A stretch of DNA of 13,153 nt from Planctomycetota bacterium (GTDB taxonomy: Bacteria; Planctomycetota; PUPC01; DSUN01). The notes under the pieces were generated by a model. It saw only the letters and a program-made list of their open reading frames with translations. It searched no databases and was not told the DNA's origin. Location of the stretch: the NCBI GenBank assembly GCA_016872875.1, contig VGYW01000233.1:1-13153 (forward strand). Reading direction: 5' to 3'. Position numbers and translations under genes: made by a program. Below, piece after piece: positions 1 to 7,153 of this stretch; the stretch's first letter is position 1; the number at the start of each line of letters is the position of its first letter.

Positions 1-134
1 CCGCGCTTGCCCTGTCGCACCGTAGCCCCGATCGAGCTATTCCGCCTTACGCCCCCTTTCTCTCAGCCGGTTCCCCACCCCCTCCTGGCCTTCCTCAGCG
101 CGACGAATTCCCGATTCCGCAGCCCTGGGTGTGC

Positions 135-170
135 AGATAATTGCAGAGTCATATGACTCTGCAATTATCT
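135..170. repeat. 36-bp perfect palindrome, copy 1
   Basis: A perfect 36-bp palindrome with half-site AGATAATTGCAGAGTCAT followed by its exact reverse complement; the axis is at 152.5. It is AT-rich in a GC-rich setting. The same palindrome recurs at 287-330 and, degenerate, at 442-488. It could be a dimeric-protein operator, a REP/MITE-like palindromic unit or a cruciform site; the sequence alone does not decide. Confidence 0.95.
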
Positions 171-286
171 TCCCGGAGCGCAGCGATCGGCAAGCTCATG
201 GCCAGGGGGCCCGAACGGGCCGTCTGTTGTCTTGTCAGCCCGGCTTGGCAGGAGGCGGGGTGGGCCGACTGACAATGACAGCCTGT

Positions 287-330
287 GTGCAGATAATTGC
301 AGAGTCATATGACTCTGCAATTATCTGCAC
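287..330. repeat. 44-bp perfect palindrome, copy 2
   Basis: It has the same 36-bp core as copy 1, extended on each side by GTGC/GCAC to give a 44-bp perfect palindrome; the axis is at 308.5. Copy 1 has the left GTGC but has lost the matching right end, so copy 2 looks like the more complete form. Confidence 0.95.
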
Positions 331-441
331 GCGGCTCGCGAGTAGCGGACGGGCCCCCGTCTCCGTTGCGCAGCACGGCGCAGAAGGCCCGGAGCGGCTC
401 CTCGGGGTCCCCTGAGCATGCCCCCGCCGGCCGGGGTGGCC

Positions 442-488
442 TTGGGACATGCTTGCAGAGCTATATGATTCTGCAACTGTCGTCCCAA
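442..488. repeat. Degenerate palindrome, copy 3
   Basis: The inner arms TTGCAGA (453-459) and TCTGCAA (470-476) share the core of copies 1 and 2, with two mismatched positions per half in the centre; the axis is at 464.5. Outer arms TTGGGAC (442-448) and GTCCCAA (482-488) are specific to this copy and offset by half a base, implying a one-base bulge. It lies exactly 156 bp from copy 2, as copy 2 does from copy 1. Confidence 0.75.
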
Positions 489-492
489 CAGT

Positions 493-731
493 TAGCCCGC
501 GTTTCTCACCAGCCCATACCCTTCGAGAAGGGAGAACGCCCTCCCCTTGTCATGCTGAGCTTGTCGAAGCACCTTTCAAGGGAGGGGACTCCGGCAACAG
601 GGCGTGCTCTGTAGCGTCAGCGCGCTCGCCTGAGAGGTTCCTCGGCTTCGCGGAGCCTGCCCTGAGCGAAGCCAAATGGGCTCCGCTGGGAATGACATGG
701 CTTCTGGCGCGCTGGTGAGAAATGCGGGTTA
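493..731. repeat. ~239-bp inverted-repeat element, MITE-like
   Basis: The terminal arms 493-515 and 709-731 are inverted repeats matching at 20 of 23 positions, including a perfect 12-bp core TTTCTCACCAGC. Nested inside is a second imperfect pair, TGTCATGCTGAGC (548-560) against GCTGGGAATGACA (685-697). An 8-bp stem, GGCTTCGC/GCGAAGCC, sits at 644-651 and 666-673. The inner motifs resemble short repeats I associate with intergenic regions of several environmental bacterial phyla. There is no transposase and no clear target-site duplication, so mobility is only inferred. Confidence 0.55.
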
Positions 732-861
732 GTCCGGGCAGTGAATGGGCGATTCTCGGCTTCGGGCTGACCCGTCAACCGCTGCCTCCTCCCAGCCCAT
801 CGCGCGGCGCCCTGAGCATCGCGGACGCTTGGCCTCTTCTCAAGAACTGTCGGAAAAGGGC

Positions 862-889
862 TTGCAAAGACGTGGCGGCGCGGTATAAT
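862..889 (+). promoter_or_regulatory. Sigma70-type promoter of the FHA-MurJ gene
   Basis: A perfect -10 box TATAAT (884-889) lies 16 bp downstream of TTGCAA (862-867), a 4-of-6 match to the -35 consensus. Transcription would start near 896, giving a leader of about 85 nt before the ATG at 981. The A/T-only hexamer stands out in the surrounding GC-rich DNA. Confidence 0.65.
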
Positions 890-980
890 CAGCAGCGCGG
901 AGGCCGACCCGCTTGGGCGGAGCCGCTTCCCTCCCCGTTCTCCCTGTGTGTCCCCGCTTCTTCCCCAATCGAGTGGTCGC

Positions 981-2903
981 ATGGCGCGGCTGGTCCAAAG
1001 AACCGAGCGGGGCGAGGCGGCCCACGAGCTGCTCTTCGGGAGCACGACGATCGGGCGCGGGCGCCTGAACGACATCGTGGTCGCCGATCCCGGCGAGCGG
1101 CGGCTCCACGCCACGGTGGTGGCCGCGGGGGGCAACCGCTACCTTGTTCGGGACCACCGCTCGCGCGGCGGGGTGAGGGTGAACGGGGAGCCGGTGCGGG
1201 AGCTGGGCGAGCTGCCCGACGGCGCGGTGCTTGAGGTCGGGCCGGCGAAGTTCGTCTTCGAGGCCGGCCGCGACGAGGCTGCCCCCGCGGAGCAGCCGGC
1301 GTCCAGCCTCGGCCGCGGCGTGGTGCGGCTCACGTTCGGCACGGCGGTCGCGCGCGTCTTTGGCTACGTGCGCGAGATGGTGGCCTATGCCTTCTTCGGG
1401 TGCTCCGGGCCTTTCGACGCCTACGTTGCGGCGACGACCCTGCCGAACCTGTTCCGCGACGCGCTCGGGGAATACGCCGCCGAAAATGCCTTCATGCCGG
1501 CGTTCAAGACGCTTCTCGCCCGCGGGCGCGCCGGGGCGGCGCGGAGGCTCCTGGGCGTCGTGCTCCGGTTCGTCGTCGTCACCAGCCTCGCACTCGTCGT
1601 GCTGGGCATCGTGTTCGCGCCCTGGGCGGTGCGGGCGGTGCTGCCAGGCTTCGTGGCCAGGTTCCCGCAGTATGTGGACCTTGCGGCGCAGTTGACGCGC
1701 TGGCTGATGCCGAACCTGCTGATCATCGCGGTGGGGGCGCTCTTCGGAAGCCTGCTGCTGGCCCAGCGGCGGTTCCTCCTCTACTCGCTCGCTCCGACGG
1801 GGACGAGTCTGTGCGCCATCGCGGCCACCGTGGCGCTGGCCCCAAGCCTGGGGGTGGGGAGCCTGGCCATCGGCTTCGTGGCGGGCGAGGTCCTGCACAT
1901 GCTGCTCTGCGCGATTCCCTGTGCGCGGGGCCTCCGTGCCCCGCGGGGCAGAGACGCCCCGCCCACAGCGGCGACGCGGGGCGCGGAGGCCCCGCCCACA
2001 GCCGAGGTGCGCGCCGCGGTGCGCAGGGTCGCGCGCTCCGCCATCCCAATCGCCTTCGCCGCGGTGCTCACGAAGGTGAACTTCATCGTTGACCAGATCC
2101 TCGCCTCGACCTATTGCGCGTCGGCCGGGCGGATAGCGGCGCTCTACGGTGCGGCGCGGCTCCTCCAGTTGCCCTTCGGCATCATCGGGCTGGCGGTTGG
2201 CCGCGCGGCCTTTCCCACACTGATCGAGCAGGCGGCGTCGCAGGACGGCCGGGGCTTCTCGCGCGAGGCCGTGCGCGCGCTGCGGCTCAACATCTTCCTG
2301 CTCCTCCCGGCGTCGCTGGGCCTCGTGCTCCTCGCCGGGCCGTGCGTGCGGCTGCTCTTCGAGCGGCGCGAGTTCACCCCCGAGCACACGGGCTGGGTGG
2401 CCATCGCCCTGGCCTTGTATGCGTCGGGCCTGGTGGCGATGGGCGCGCGCACGGTGCTCTCGCGGGCGTTCTTCGCGCTCCTCAACACTCGGACCCCCTT
2501 CATGCTCTCCGCCCTCGAGGTCGGCCTCAACATCGTGCTGAGCATCCTGCTGGTCACCACGCCCCTGGAGCACGGGGGGCTGGCGCTCGGAACGTCCGTC
2601 GCCACCTGGGTGCAGGTGGTGCTGCTGCTGGCGCTCCTCGGCCGCGAGTTGCGGCGACGGGGCCAACGGCTGGCATTGGGCGGACTCTGGAGCGGCCTGT
2701 GGCGGATGGCGCTCAGTGGCGCTGCGATGGCGGCCGCGATGATGGCGTGCAGCGCGGTGCTGGGGCACCTGTGGGCCGGGGGCGGCCTCCTCCCCAAGCT
2801 CCTGGCCCTCGGCGTGCCGGGCCTGGCGGGCCTCGCCGCCTACCTGGCGGCCGCCTGGCTGACCGATTGCGACGAGCTACGCGGGCTGATCCGACGGCTG
2901 TGA
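981..2903 (+). CDS. murJ: MurJ/MviN-type lipid II flippase with N-terminal FHA domain
   Basis: A 640-aa inner-membrane protein predicted to flip the peptidoglycan precursor lipid II to the periplasm. Residues 1-95 form an FHA domain: I-G-R at 24-26, N-D-I-V-V at 30-34, RRLH at 40-43, NG at 68-69. A charged linker (about 96-112) leads to a MurJ core of many hydrophobic segments, with ARVFGYVRE, FDAYVAATTLPNLFR and AARLLQLPFGIIGLAVG matching MurJ signature regions. Compared from memory with E. coli MurJ, the acidic residue just before the conserved Arg of the last motif is Ala here. The Ser usually found in the phosphothreonine site of FHA domains is Arg40. I chose ATG 981 because the FHA domain begins at once; a GTG at 948 is in frame but adds no domain. 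A GC-rich insertion encodes a Pro/Ala/Arg loop near residues 316-341. The flippase call is strong; regulation through the FHA domain is inferred. Confidence 0.88.
   Translation: MARLVQRTERGEAAHELLFGSTTIGRGRLNDIVVADPGERRLHATVVAAGGNRYLVRDHRSRGGVRVNGEPVRELGELPDGAVLEVGPAKFVFEAGRDEAAPAEQPASSLGRGVVRLTFGTAVARVFGYVREMVAYAFFGCSGPFDAYVAATTLPNLFRDALGEYAAENAFMPAFKTLLARGRAGAARRLLGVVLRFVVVTSLALVVLGIVFAPWAVRAVLPGFVARFPQYVDLAAQLTRWLMPNLLIIAVGALFGSLLLAQRRFLLYSLAPTGTSLCAIAATVALAPSLGVGSLAIGFVAGEVLHMLLCAIPCARGLRAPRGRDAPPTAATRGAEAPPTAEVRAAVRRVARSAIPIAFAAVLTKVNFIVDQILASTYCASAGRIAALYGAARLLQLPFGIIGLAVGRAAFPTLIEQAASQDGRGFSREAVRALRLNIFLLLPASLGLVLLAGPCVRLLFERREFTPEHTGWVAIALALYASGLVAMGARTVLSRAFFALLNTRTPFMLSALEVGLNIVLSILLVTTPLEHGGLALGTSVATWVQVVLLLALLGRELRRRGQRLALGGLWSGLWRMALSGAAMAAAMMACSAVLGHLWAGGGLLPKLLALGVPGLAGLAAYLAAAWLTDCDELRGLIRRL
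1927..2001 (+). repeat. Inverted and direct repeat inside the murJ reading frame
   Basis: Arms 1927-1945 and 1975-1993 are inverted repeats matching at 18 of 19 positions. The 13-mer GCCCCGCCCACAG also occurs twice in direct orientation (1956-1968 and 1989-2001). The segment stays in frame and encodes a low-complexity Pro/Ala/Arg stretch in a cytoplasmic or inter-helix loop of the flippase. It looks like a palindromic repeat inserted into the gene and tolerated there. Confidence 0.75.
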
Positions 2904-2904
2904 C

Positions 2905-2933
2905 TTGACAGAGGCACCCCATATTCCCACAAT
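2905..2933 (+). promoter_or_regulatory. Candidate promoter for the oxidoreductase array
   Basis: A perfect -35 hexamer TTGACA (2905-2910) begins two bases after the murJ stop codon. At 17-bp spacing there is CACAAT (2928-2933), a 4-of-6 match to the -10 box. It is the only good -35 box I see in the gap before the first oxidoreductase gene. The weak -10 keeps confidence moderate. Confidence 0.4.
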
Positions 2934-2948
2934 CATAGGCGCAAAGAT

Positions 2949-2969
2949 GCGTGACGCGTGACGCGTGAT
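2949..2969. repeat. Heptad repeat array, gap before oxidoreductase 1
   Basis: Three consecutive 7-mers, GCGTGAC, GCGTGAC and GCGTGAT, lie between murJ and the first oxidoreductase. Unlike the arrays further on, there is no long complementary arm here, only a short TGATG/CATCA pair (2966-2980). Confidence 0.8.
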
Positions 2970-2998
2970 GCAGGCCATCACTTCTGAGGAGACCATCG

Positions 2999-4279
2999 GT
3001 GAGCAGGATCGAGCTTTCGAGGCGTGATGTCATGAGGGGCAGCATTGCCGCGGGCGCCGCGTTCAGCATCCTGGGCGCGACGGCCAAGGGGCAGGGGAAG
3101 GCCTTCAGGGTCGGCATCATCGGCTGCGGGGGGCGCGGCAGCGGGGCCATCGCCCAGCACGTGGAGGCGGCGAAGGTGCTCAACGACACGCTGAACCTCG
3201 GCATCGAGATGCAGGTGGTGGCGTGTGCGGACTTCTTCAAGGAGCGCGCCGAGGGCACAGGCAAGCGCTTCGGCGTGCCGCCCGAGCGGTGCTTCGGGGG
3301 AGCGGACAACTACAAGAGGCTGCTCGAGGTTCCGCTCGACAACGTGGTGATGGCCCAGGCCCCGGCGTTCCGTCCGCCCCACTTCGCAGCCTGCATCAAG
3401 GCCGGCAAGCACGTGTTCATGGAGAAGCCGAGCGCGGTGGACGCGCCGGGCGTGCGGATGGTGATCGAGGCGGGCAAGCTGGCGAGGGAGAAGGGCCTGG
3501 TGGTCGTGGCCGGCACCCAGCGCCGCCACGAGCAGGGCTACAACCAGCGCTACCAGCTCATCAAGGAGGGCGCCGTCGGCAAGGTCCTCGCCGGCCGCGT
3601 GGCCTGGAACATGGGCAAGATTTTCCACAACACCCCGATGAACCCGACGAAGCCCGAGGACCTGGTGCGCGGGGGCAACTGGCAGCTCTGGATCGAGTTG
3701 TCCGGCGACCACATCGTCGAGCAACACGTCCACAACCTGGACATTGCCAACTGGTTCGTCGGCCGCCATCCCGTCTCGGCGGCCGCCTTCGGCGGCCGGG
3801 CGCGCCGCAAGGCGGGCAACATGTACGACTTCTTCAGCGGCGACGTGGATTACGGCGACAACGTCCACATCCACTCGATGTGCCGCCAGGTGGGCGGGTG
3901 CTGGGACTGGGTGGGCGAGAGCTTCGTCTACGAGAAGCCGGCGCCCGCGGGCTACAAGTTCCAGGAGCCCGTGCGCTACTCGGACATCCCTCAGAAGGGC
4001 GGGGCATACGTCCAAGAGCACATCAACATGCTCTACCACATCCTCAAGGGGAAGGAGCTCAACGAGGCCCAGAGCGTCGCCGAGTCCACCGGCGTCGCCA
4101 TCATGGTCCGCGATTCCGCCTACACGGGCAAGATGATGAAGTGGAACGAGATGTTCGATGACCCCAAGGCCAACCCCGAAATCTACAACAGGGCCTGCAA
4201 GCCGTCGTGGGTGGACTTCGAGGAGGGCAACATCGCGTATCCCAAGGATGGCGATGCGCCAGTTCCGGGGACGGCGTGA
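2999..4279 (+). CDS. Tat-exported Gfo/Idh/MocA oxidoreductase, copy 1
   Basis: A 426-aa predicted NAD(P)-dependent dehydrogenase, probably periplasmic. A twin-arginine signal covers residues 1-33 (SRRDVMRG with RR at 8-9, then a hydrophobic stretch ending near TAKGQG). The Rossmann loop GIIGCGGRG is at 39-47, the family motif EKP at 142-144 with the probable catalytic Lys143, GTQRRH at 172-177 and EQHVHNLD at 241-248. The GTG start at 2999 follows TGAGGAGA at a suitable distance and directly precedes the Tat motif. It is the first of six same-strand paralogues. Its C-terminus (FEEGNIAYPKDG) departs from the AEDFEKG form of the others. Zymomonas glucose-fructose oxidoreductase is a known Tat-exported member of this superfamily, but the substrate cannot be read from the sequence. 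Confidence 0.9.
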   Translation: MSRIELSRRDVMRGSIAAGAAFSILGATAKGQGKAFRVGIIGCGGRGSGAIAQHVEAAKVLNDTLNLGIEMQVVACADFFKERAEGTGKRFGVPPERCFGGADNYKRLLEVPLDNVVMAQAPAFRPPHFAACIKAGKHVFMEKPSAVDAPGVRMVIEAGKLAREKGLVVVAGTQRRHEQGYNQRYQLIKEGAVGKVLAGRVAWNMGKIFHNTPMNPTKPEDLVRGGNWQLWIELSGDHIVEQHVHNLDIANWFVGRHPVSAAAFGGRARRKAGNMYDFFSGDVDYGDNVHIHSMCRQVGGCWDWVGESFVYEKPAPAGYKFQEPVRYSDIPQKGGAYVQEHINMLYHILKGKELNEAQSVAESTGVAIMVRDSAYTGKMMKWNEMFDDPKANPEIYNRACKPSWVDFEEGNIAYPKDGDAPVPGTA

Positions 4280-4290
4280 GATCTGAGGAT

Positions 4291-4373
4291 GCGTGACGTG
4301 TGACCCGTGACGCGTGATCAGAAGAGGCCCGACAAGGGGGTCTTTCCTGTCACGGGTTACGCGTCACGGGTCA
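4291..4373. repeat. Heptad inverted repeat between oxidoreductases 1 and 2
   Basis: The left side has four 7-mers (GCGTGAC, GTGTGAC, CCGTGAC, GCGTGAT; 4291-4318). The right side carries the opposite orientation. A 15-bp perfect stem, TGACCCGTGACGCGT (4301-4315) against 4359-4373, encloses a 43-nt loop. In RNA this forms a strong hairpin just upstream of the AGGAGG ribosome binding site of the next gene. There is no T-run, so it does not look like an intrinsic terminator. Confidence 0.88.
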
Positions 4374-4387
4374 GGAGGAGACCAGGA

Positions 4388-5707
4388 ATGAGTCAGAAGA
4401 CTCTTTCACGGCGCGACCTCATGAAGGGCGCCGTTGCTGCGGGCGCGGCCTTCACAATAGCTGGCGCCACGGCGCGCGGCCAGGGCAAGGCCGTCAAGGT
4501 GGCACTCATCGGCTGCGGCGGGCGCGGCAGCGGAGCGCTCCAGCAGCACGTGGAGGCCGCCAGAATCCTCAACGACCGCCTCAACCTGGGCATTGACCTG
4601 AAGGTGGTGGCGACCGCGGACTACTTCAAGGACCGCGCGGAGGGCACCGGCGGACGCTACGGCGTGCCGAAAGACCGCTGCTTCGGCGGGCCGGACAACT
4701 ACAAGAAGGCCATCGAGAGCGACGCTGACATCATCCTGATGGCGCAGTCGCCCAACTTCCGCCCGCTCCACCTCGAGGCAGCGGTGAAGGCGGGGAAGCA
4801 CGTTTTCATGGAGAAGCCGGCCGCGGTTGACCCGCCCGGCTGCCGCCGGGTGATCGAGGCGGGGGAGGACGCGCGGAAGAAGAACCTCCTCATCGTGGCC
4901 GGCACCCAACGCCGCCACGAGCGGGGCTACATCGAGACTGCTCAGGCCGTGGTGGAGGAGAAGGCCCTCGGCAAGCTGCTGACGGGGCGAGTCTCCTGGT
5001 GCATGGGCTGGATCGGCTGGTCGGCCAAGCAGCCGATCAAGCCGAAAACGCCCGGCGACCTCGTCCGCACCTGGCCAAACTGGGCGGCCCTCTGCGGCGA
5101 CCACATCTGCGAGCAACACGTCCACAACCTCGACGTCGCCAACTGGTTCATCGGCCACCCGCCCAGGAGCTGTCTCGGCTTCGGCGGCTCCGCGCGCCGC
5201 AAGGCGGGCGACATGTGGGACTTCTTCAGCCTCGACCTCGACTATGGCGACGGGATTCACATCCACTCCATGTGCCGCCAGATAAGCGGGTGCTGGGACT
5301 GGGTGGGGGAGGAGCTGGTCTACGAGAAGGGGCGGACGAATTGCGGCGGGGGCCTGAAGCCGAAGGAGTCGCCCATCCCCGCCGAGCTGCCCTACGAGGA
5401 CAACAACAAGCGCCAGTTCGGCGGTCACCAGCAGGAGCACATCAACATGCTCTACCGCCTCGTGAAGGGGCTGCCCCTCAACGAGGCGAAGAACGTCGCA
5501 GAGGCCACTGCGGTGGCGGTCATGGGCCGCATCTCCGCCTACACCGGCCAACGGGTCGAGTGGAGCGAGATGATGGTTGACCCCAAGAAGAACCCCGAGG
5601 TATATGACCTCACGCTGAAGCCGACGGCTGAGGATTTCGAGAAGGGCGACTTCCCGATGCCGAAGGAAATCCCCGAAAAGGGGGCAATCGCGGCGCCGGG
5701 GAAATAG
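4388..5707 (+). CDS. Tat-exported Gfo/Idh/MocA oxidoreductase, copy 2
   Basis: A 439-aa paralogue with Tat motif LSRRDLMKG at the N-terminus, Rossmann loop ALIGCGGRG, EKP at 142-144, GTQRRHERGY, and DHICEQHVHNLDVANW with the EQH motif starting at residue 242. ATG 4388 is preceded by AGGAGG (4373-4378). An in-frame start at 4307 would begin inside the hairpin repeat and put 27 residues ahead of the Tat signal, so I reject it. It has a longer insert before the QQEHINMLYRL segment than copy 1, and ends with a glycine/proline-rich tail (PEKGAIAAPGK). Its upstream leader resembles that of copy 4, suggesting these two are a duplicated gene-plus-leader unit. Predicted periplasmic sugar or sugar-derivative dehydrogenase; substrate unknown. 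Confidence 0.9.
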   Translation: MSQKTLSRRDLMKGAVAAGAAFTIAGATARGQGKAVKVALIGCGGRGSGALQQHVEAARILNDRLNLGIDLKVVATADYFKDRAEGTGGRYGVPKDRCFGGPDNYKKAIESDADIILMAQSPNFRPLHLEAAVKAGKHVFMEKPAAVDPPGCRRVIEAGEDARKKNLLIVAGTQRRHERGYIETAQAVVEEKALGKLLTGRVSWCMGWIGWSAKQPIKPKTPGDLVRTWPNWAALCGDHICEQHVHNLDVANWFIGHPPRSCLGFGGSARRKAGDMWDFFSLDLDYGDGIHIHSMCRQISGCWDWVGEELVYEKGRTNCGGGLKPKESPIPAELPYEDNNKRQFGGHQQEHINMLYRLVKGLPLNEAKNVAEATAVAVMGRISAYTGQRVEWSEMMVDPKKNPEVYDLTLKPTAEDFEKGDFPMPKEIPEKGAIAAPGK

Positions 5708-5721
5708 CCCGCTTCGATCGG

Positions 5722-5766
5722 TCGGATCGGATCGATTGAATCGATTGAATCGATTTAGTCGAATGA
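5722..5766. repeat. Nonamer repeat array between oxidoreductases 2 and 3
   Basis: Five consecutive 9-mers built around ATCGATTGA: TCGGATCGG, ATCGATTGA, ATCGATTGA, ATCGATTTA, GTCGAATGA. It occupies the same place as the heptad arrays but is unrelated to them in sequence and period. Each unit contains the self-complementary ATCGAT; no long complementary arm is present in the gap. Confidence 0.8.
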
Positions 5767-5795
5767 ACCCATCGCTTGCAACAGGAGGCCACACA

Positions 5796-7061
5796 ATGGC
5801 GCAAAGCGTTGTATCTCGTCGCGATCTCATGAAGGGCGCCCTCGCGGCAGGGGCCGCCTTCACGATCCTGGGCCGCAGCGCGAAGGGCCAGGGGAAGAGC
5901 TTCAAGGTCGGGCTGATCGGCTGCGGGGGACGCGGCCGCGGGGCGCTGGCCGACAACTTCGAGGCCGCGAAGATACTCGGCTTCGAGGCCAAGTGCGTGG
6001 CCGTGGCCGACTACTTCAAGGACCGCGCGGAGCAGACGGGGAAGCGGTACGGCGTGGCGCCCGAGCGCTGCTTCGGCGGGCCGAAGTGCTACCAGGGCAT
6101 GATGGAGAGCGACGTCGAGATCGTCCTGATGGGCCAGGCGCCGCTCTTCCGCCCGGTTCACCTCGAGGCCGCGGTGAAGGCGGGCAAGCACTGCTTCGTC
6201 GAGAAGCCCGTGGCCGTTGACCCGCCGGGCTGCCGCCGCGTGATCGCCGCGGGCGAGGAGGCGAAGAAGAAGGGCGTCATCATCGTCTCGGGCACCGAGC
6301 GTCGCCACGAGTGGAACTATCGCCTGACCCACCAGGCCCTCGTGGTGGAGAAGCAGCTCGGCCGCCTGGTCGCGGGCCGCTGCGCCTTCTGCATCGGCCA
6401 CATGTTCCACCGAAAGCCCATCGAGCCGAAGACGGGCGACGATCTGGTGCGCTCGTGGCAGAACTGGATCGCACTCTCCGGCGACCACCTGGTCGAGCAG
6501 CACGTCCACGACATTGACATTGCGAACTGGTACTGCGGGGTGCCCGTGAGCGCGGCGGGCTTCGGCGGACGCGCCCGAAGGGCCGCGGGCGACATGTTCG
6601 ACTTCTTCAGCGTGGACTTCGCGTATCCCGACGGCGTGCACGTCCACTCCATGTGCCGCCAGGTCAACGGCTGCTGGAACTGGGTGGGCAACGAGTTCTA
6701 CTTCGAGAAGGGGAAGTCGAACGCCACGGACTTCCCGAAGCCCGAGCAGTCGCCGATTCCCGCCGACCTTCCGAACGCGAAGGGGAGCAGCCGCCAGGAG
6801 CAGACCGATCTGCTCTACGCCGTGAACAAGGGCCAGCCGCTCGACGAGGCGCGGGCCGTCGCCGAATCCTCCGCCGCTGCCGTCCTCGGCCGCATCGCAA
6901 CCTACACCGGCAAGCTCACCCGCTGGAACGAGATGATGGTGGACCCCAAGAAGAACCCCGAGGTCTACAACCTCACGCTGAAGCCGACGGCGGAGGACTT
7001 CGAGACGGGGAACGTGGAGATTCCGAAGGAGGGGGATGTGCCGATACCGGGCGTCGCATGA
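5796..7061 (+). CDS. Tat-exported Gfo/Idh/MocA oxidoreductase, copy 3
   Basis: A 421-aa paralogue. The Tat signal VSRRDLMKGALAAGAAF is followed by Rossmann loop GLIGCGGRG. EKP lies at 136-138, six residues earlier than in copies 1, 2 and 4 because the LNxxLNLG segment after the first helix is missing. The substrate-side motif reads GTERRHEWNY instead of GTQRRH, and the histidine motif EQHVHDID instead of EQHVHNLD. ATG 5796 is preceded by AGGAGG (5783-5788); the in-frame start at 5736 lies inside the nonamer array and is rejected. The stop codon TGA (7059-7061) forms the start of the next heptad array. Predicted exported NAD(P)-dependent dehydrogenase, possibly with a substrate range of its own. 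Confidence 0.9.
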   Translation: MAQSVVSRRDLMKGALAAGAAFTILGRSAKGQGKSFKVGLIGCGGRGRGALADNFEAAKILGFEAKCVAVADYFKDRAEQTGKRYGVAPERCFGGPKCYQGMMESDVEIVLMGQAPLFRPVHLEAAVKAGKHCFVEKPVAVDPPGCRRVIAAGEEAKKKGVIIVSGTERRHEWNYRLTHQALVVEKQLGRLVAGRCAFCIGHMFHRKPIEPKTGDDLVRSWQNWIALSGDHLVEQHVHDIDIANWYCGVPVSAAGFGGRARRAAGDMFDFFSVDFAYPDGVHVHSMCRQVNGCWNWVGNEFYFEKGKSNATDFPKPEQSPIPADLPNAKGSSRQEQTDLLYAVNKGQPLDEARAVAESSAAAVLGRIATYTGKLTRWNEMMVDPKKNPEVYNLTLKPTAEDFETGNVEIPKEGDVPIPGVA

Positions 7062-7138
7062 CGCGTGACGCGTGACGCGTGATTCAGAGAAGACCATGCG
7101 GGGGGCCTTTTCCTGTCACGCGTCACGCGTCACGGGTC
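7060..7138. repeat. Heptad inverted repeat between oxidoreductases 3 and 4
   Basis: The left arm 7060-7082 consists of GACGCGT-type heptads and overlaps the stop codon of copy 3. The right arm 7116-7138 is its reverse complement with one mismatch in 23. The loop is 33 nt. It is the longest of the heptad hairpins and ends about 15 nt before the ATG of copy 4, with the AAGGAGA ribosome binding site just beyond the right arm. Confidence 0.92.
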
Positions 7139-7153
7139 CGAAGGAGACCAAGA

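Larger units (their letters stand above)
1..980. other. Non-coding, repeat-rich upstream region
   Basis: I see no convincing gene in this stretch. The open frames here run through palindromes or inverted repeats, have no family resemblance and lack good ribosome binding sites. What it does hold is three spaced palindromes, a larger inverted-repeat element and the promoter of the flippase gene, each listed separately. I recognise nothing in positions 1-130. Confidence 0.7.

Noticed and set aside
131..415. Open frame across the first two palindromes as a small gene
   Set aside because: Its codons come largely from the palindromes, which give the same peptide in both orientations; no ribosome binding site or family match.
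840..2768. Long open frame on the minus strand opposite the flippase gene (642 codons)
   Set aside because: It is antisense to a clear MurJ protein, has an Arg/His/Gln/Gly-rich composition typical of GC-rich shadow frames, and matches no family. The same applies to the long minus-strand frames opposite the oxidoreductases (4406-5992, 5610-7097, 7172-8578, 9704-11617).
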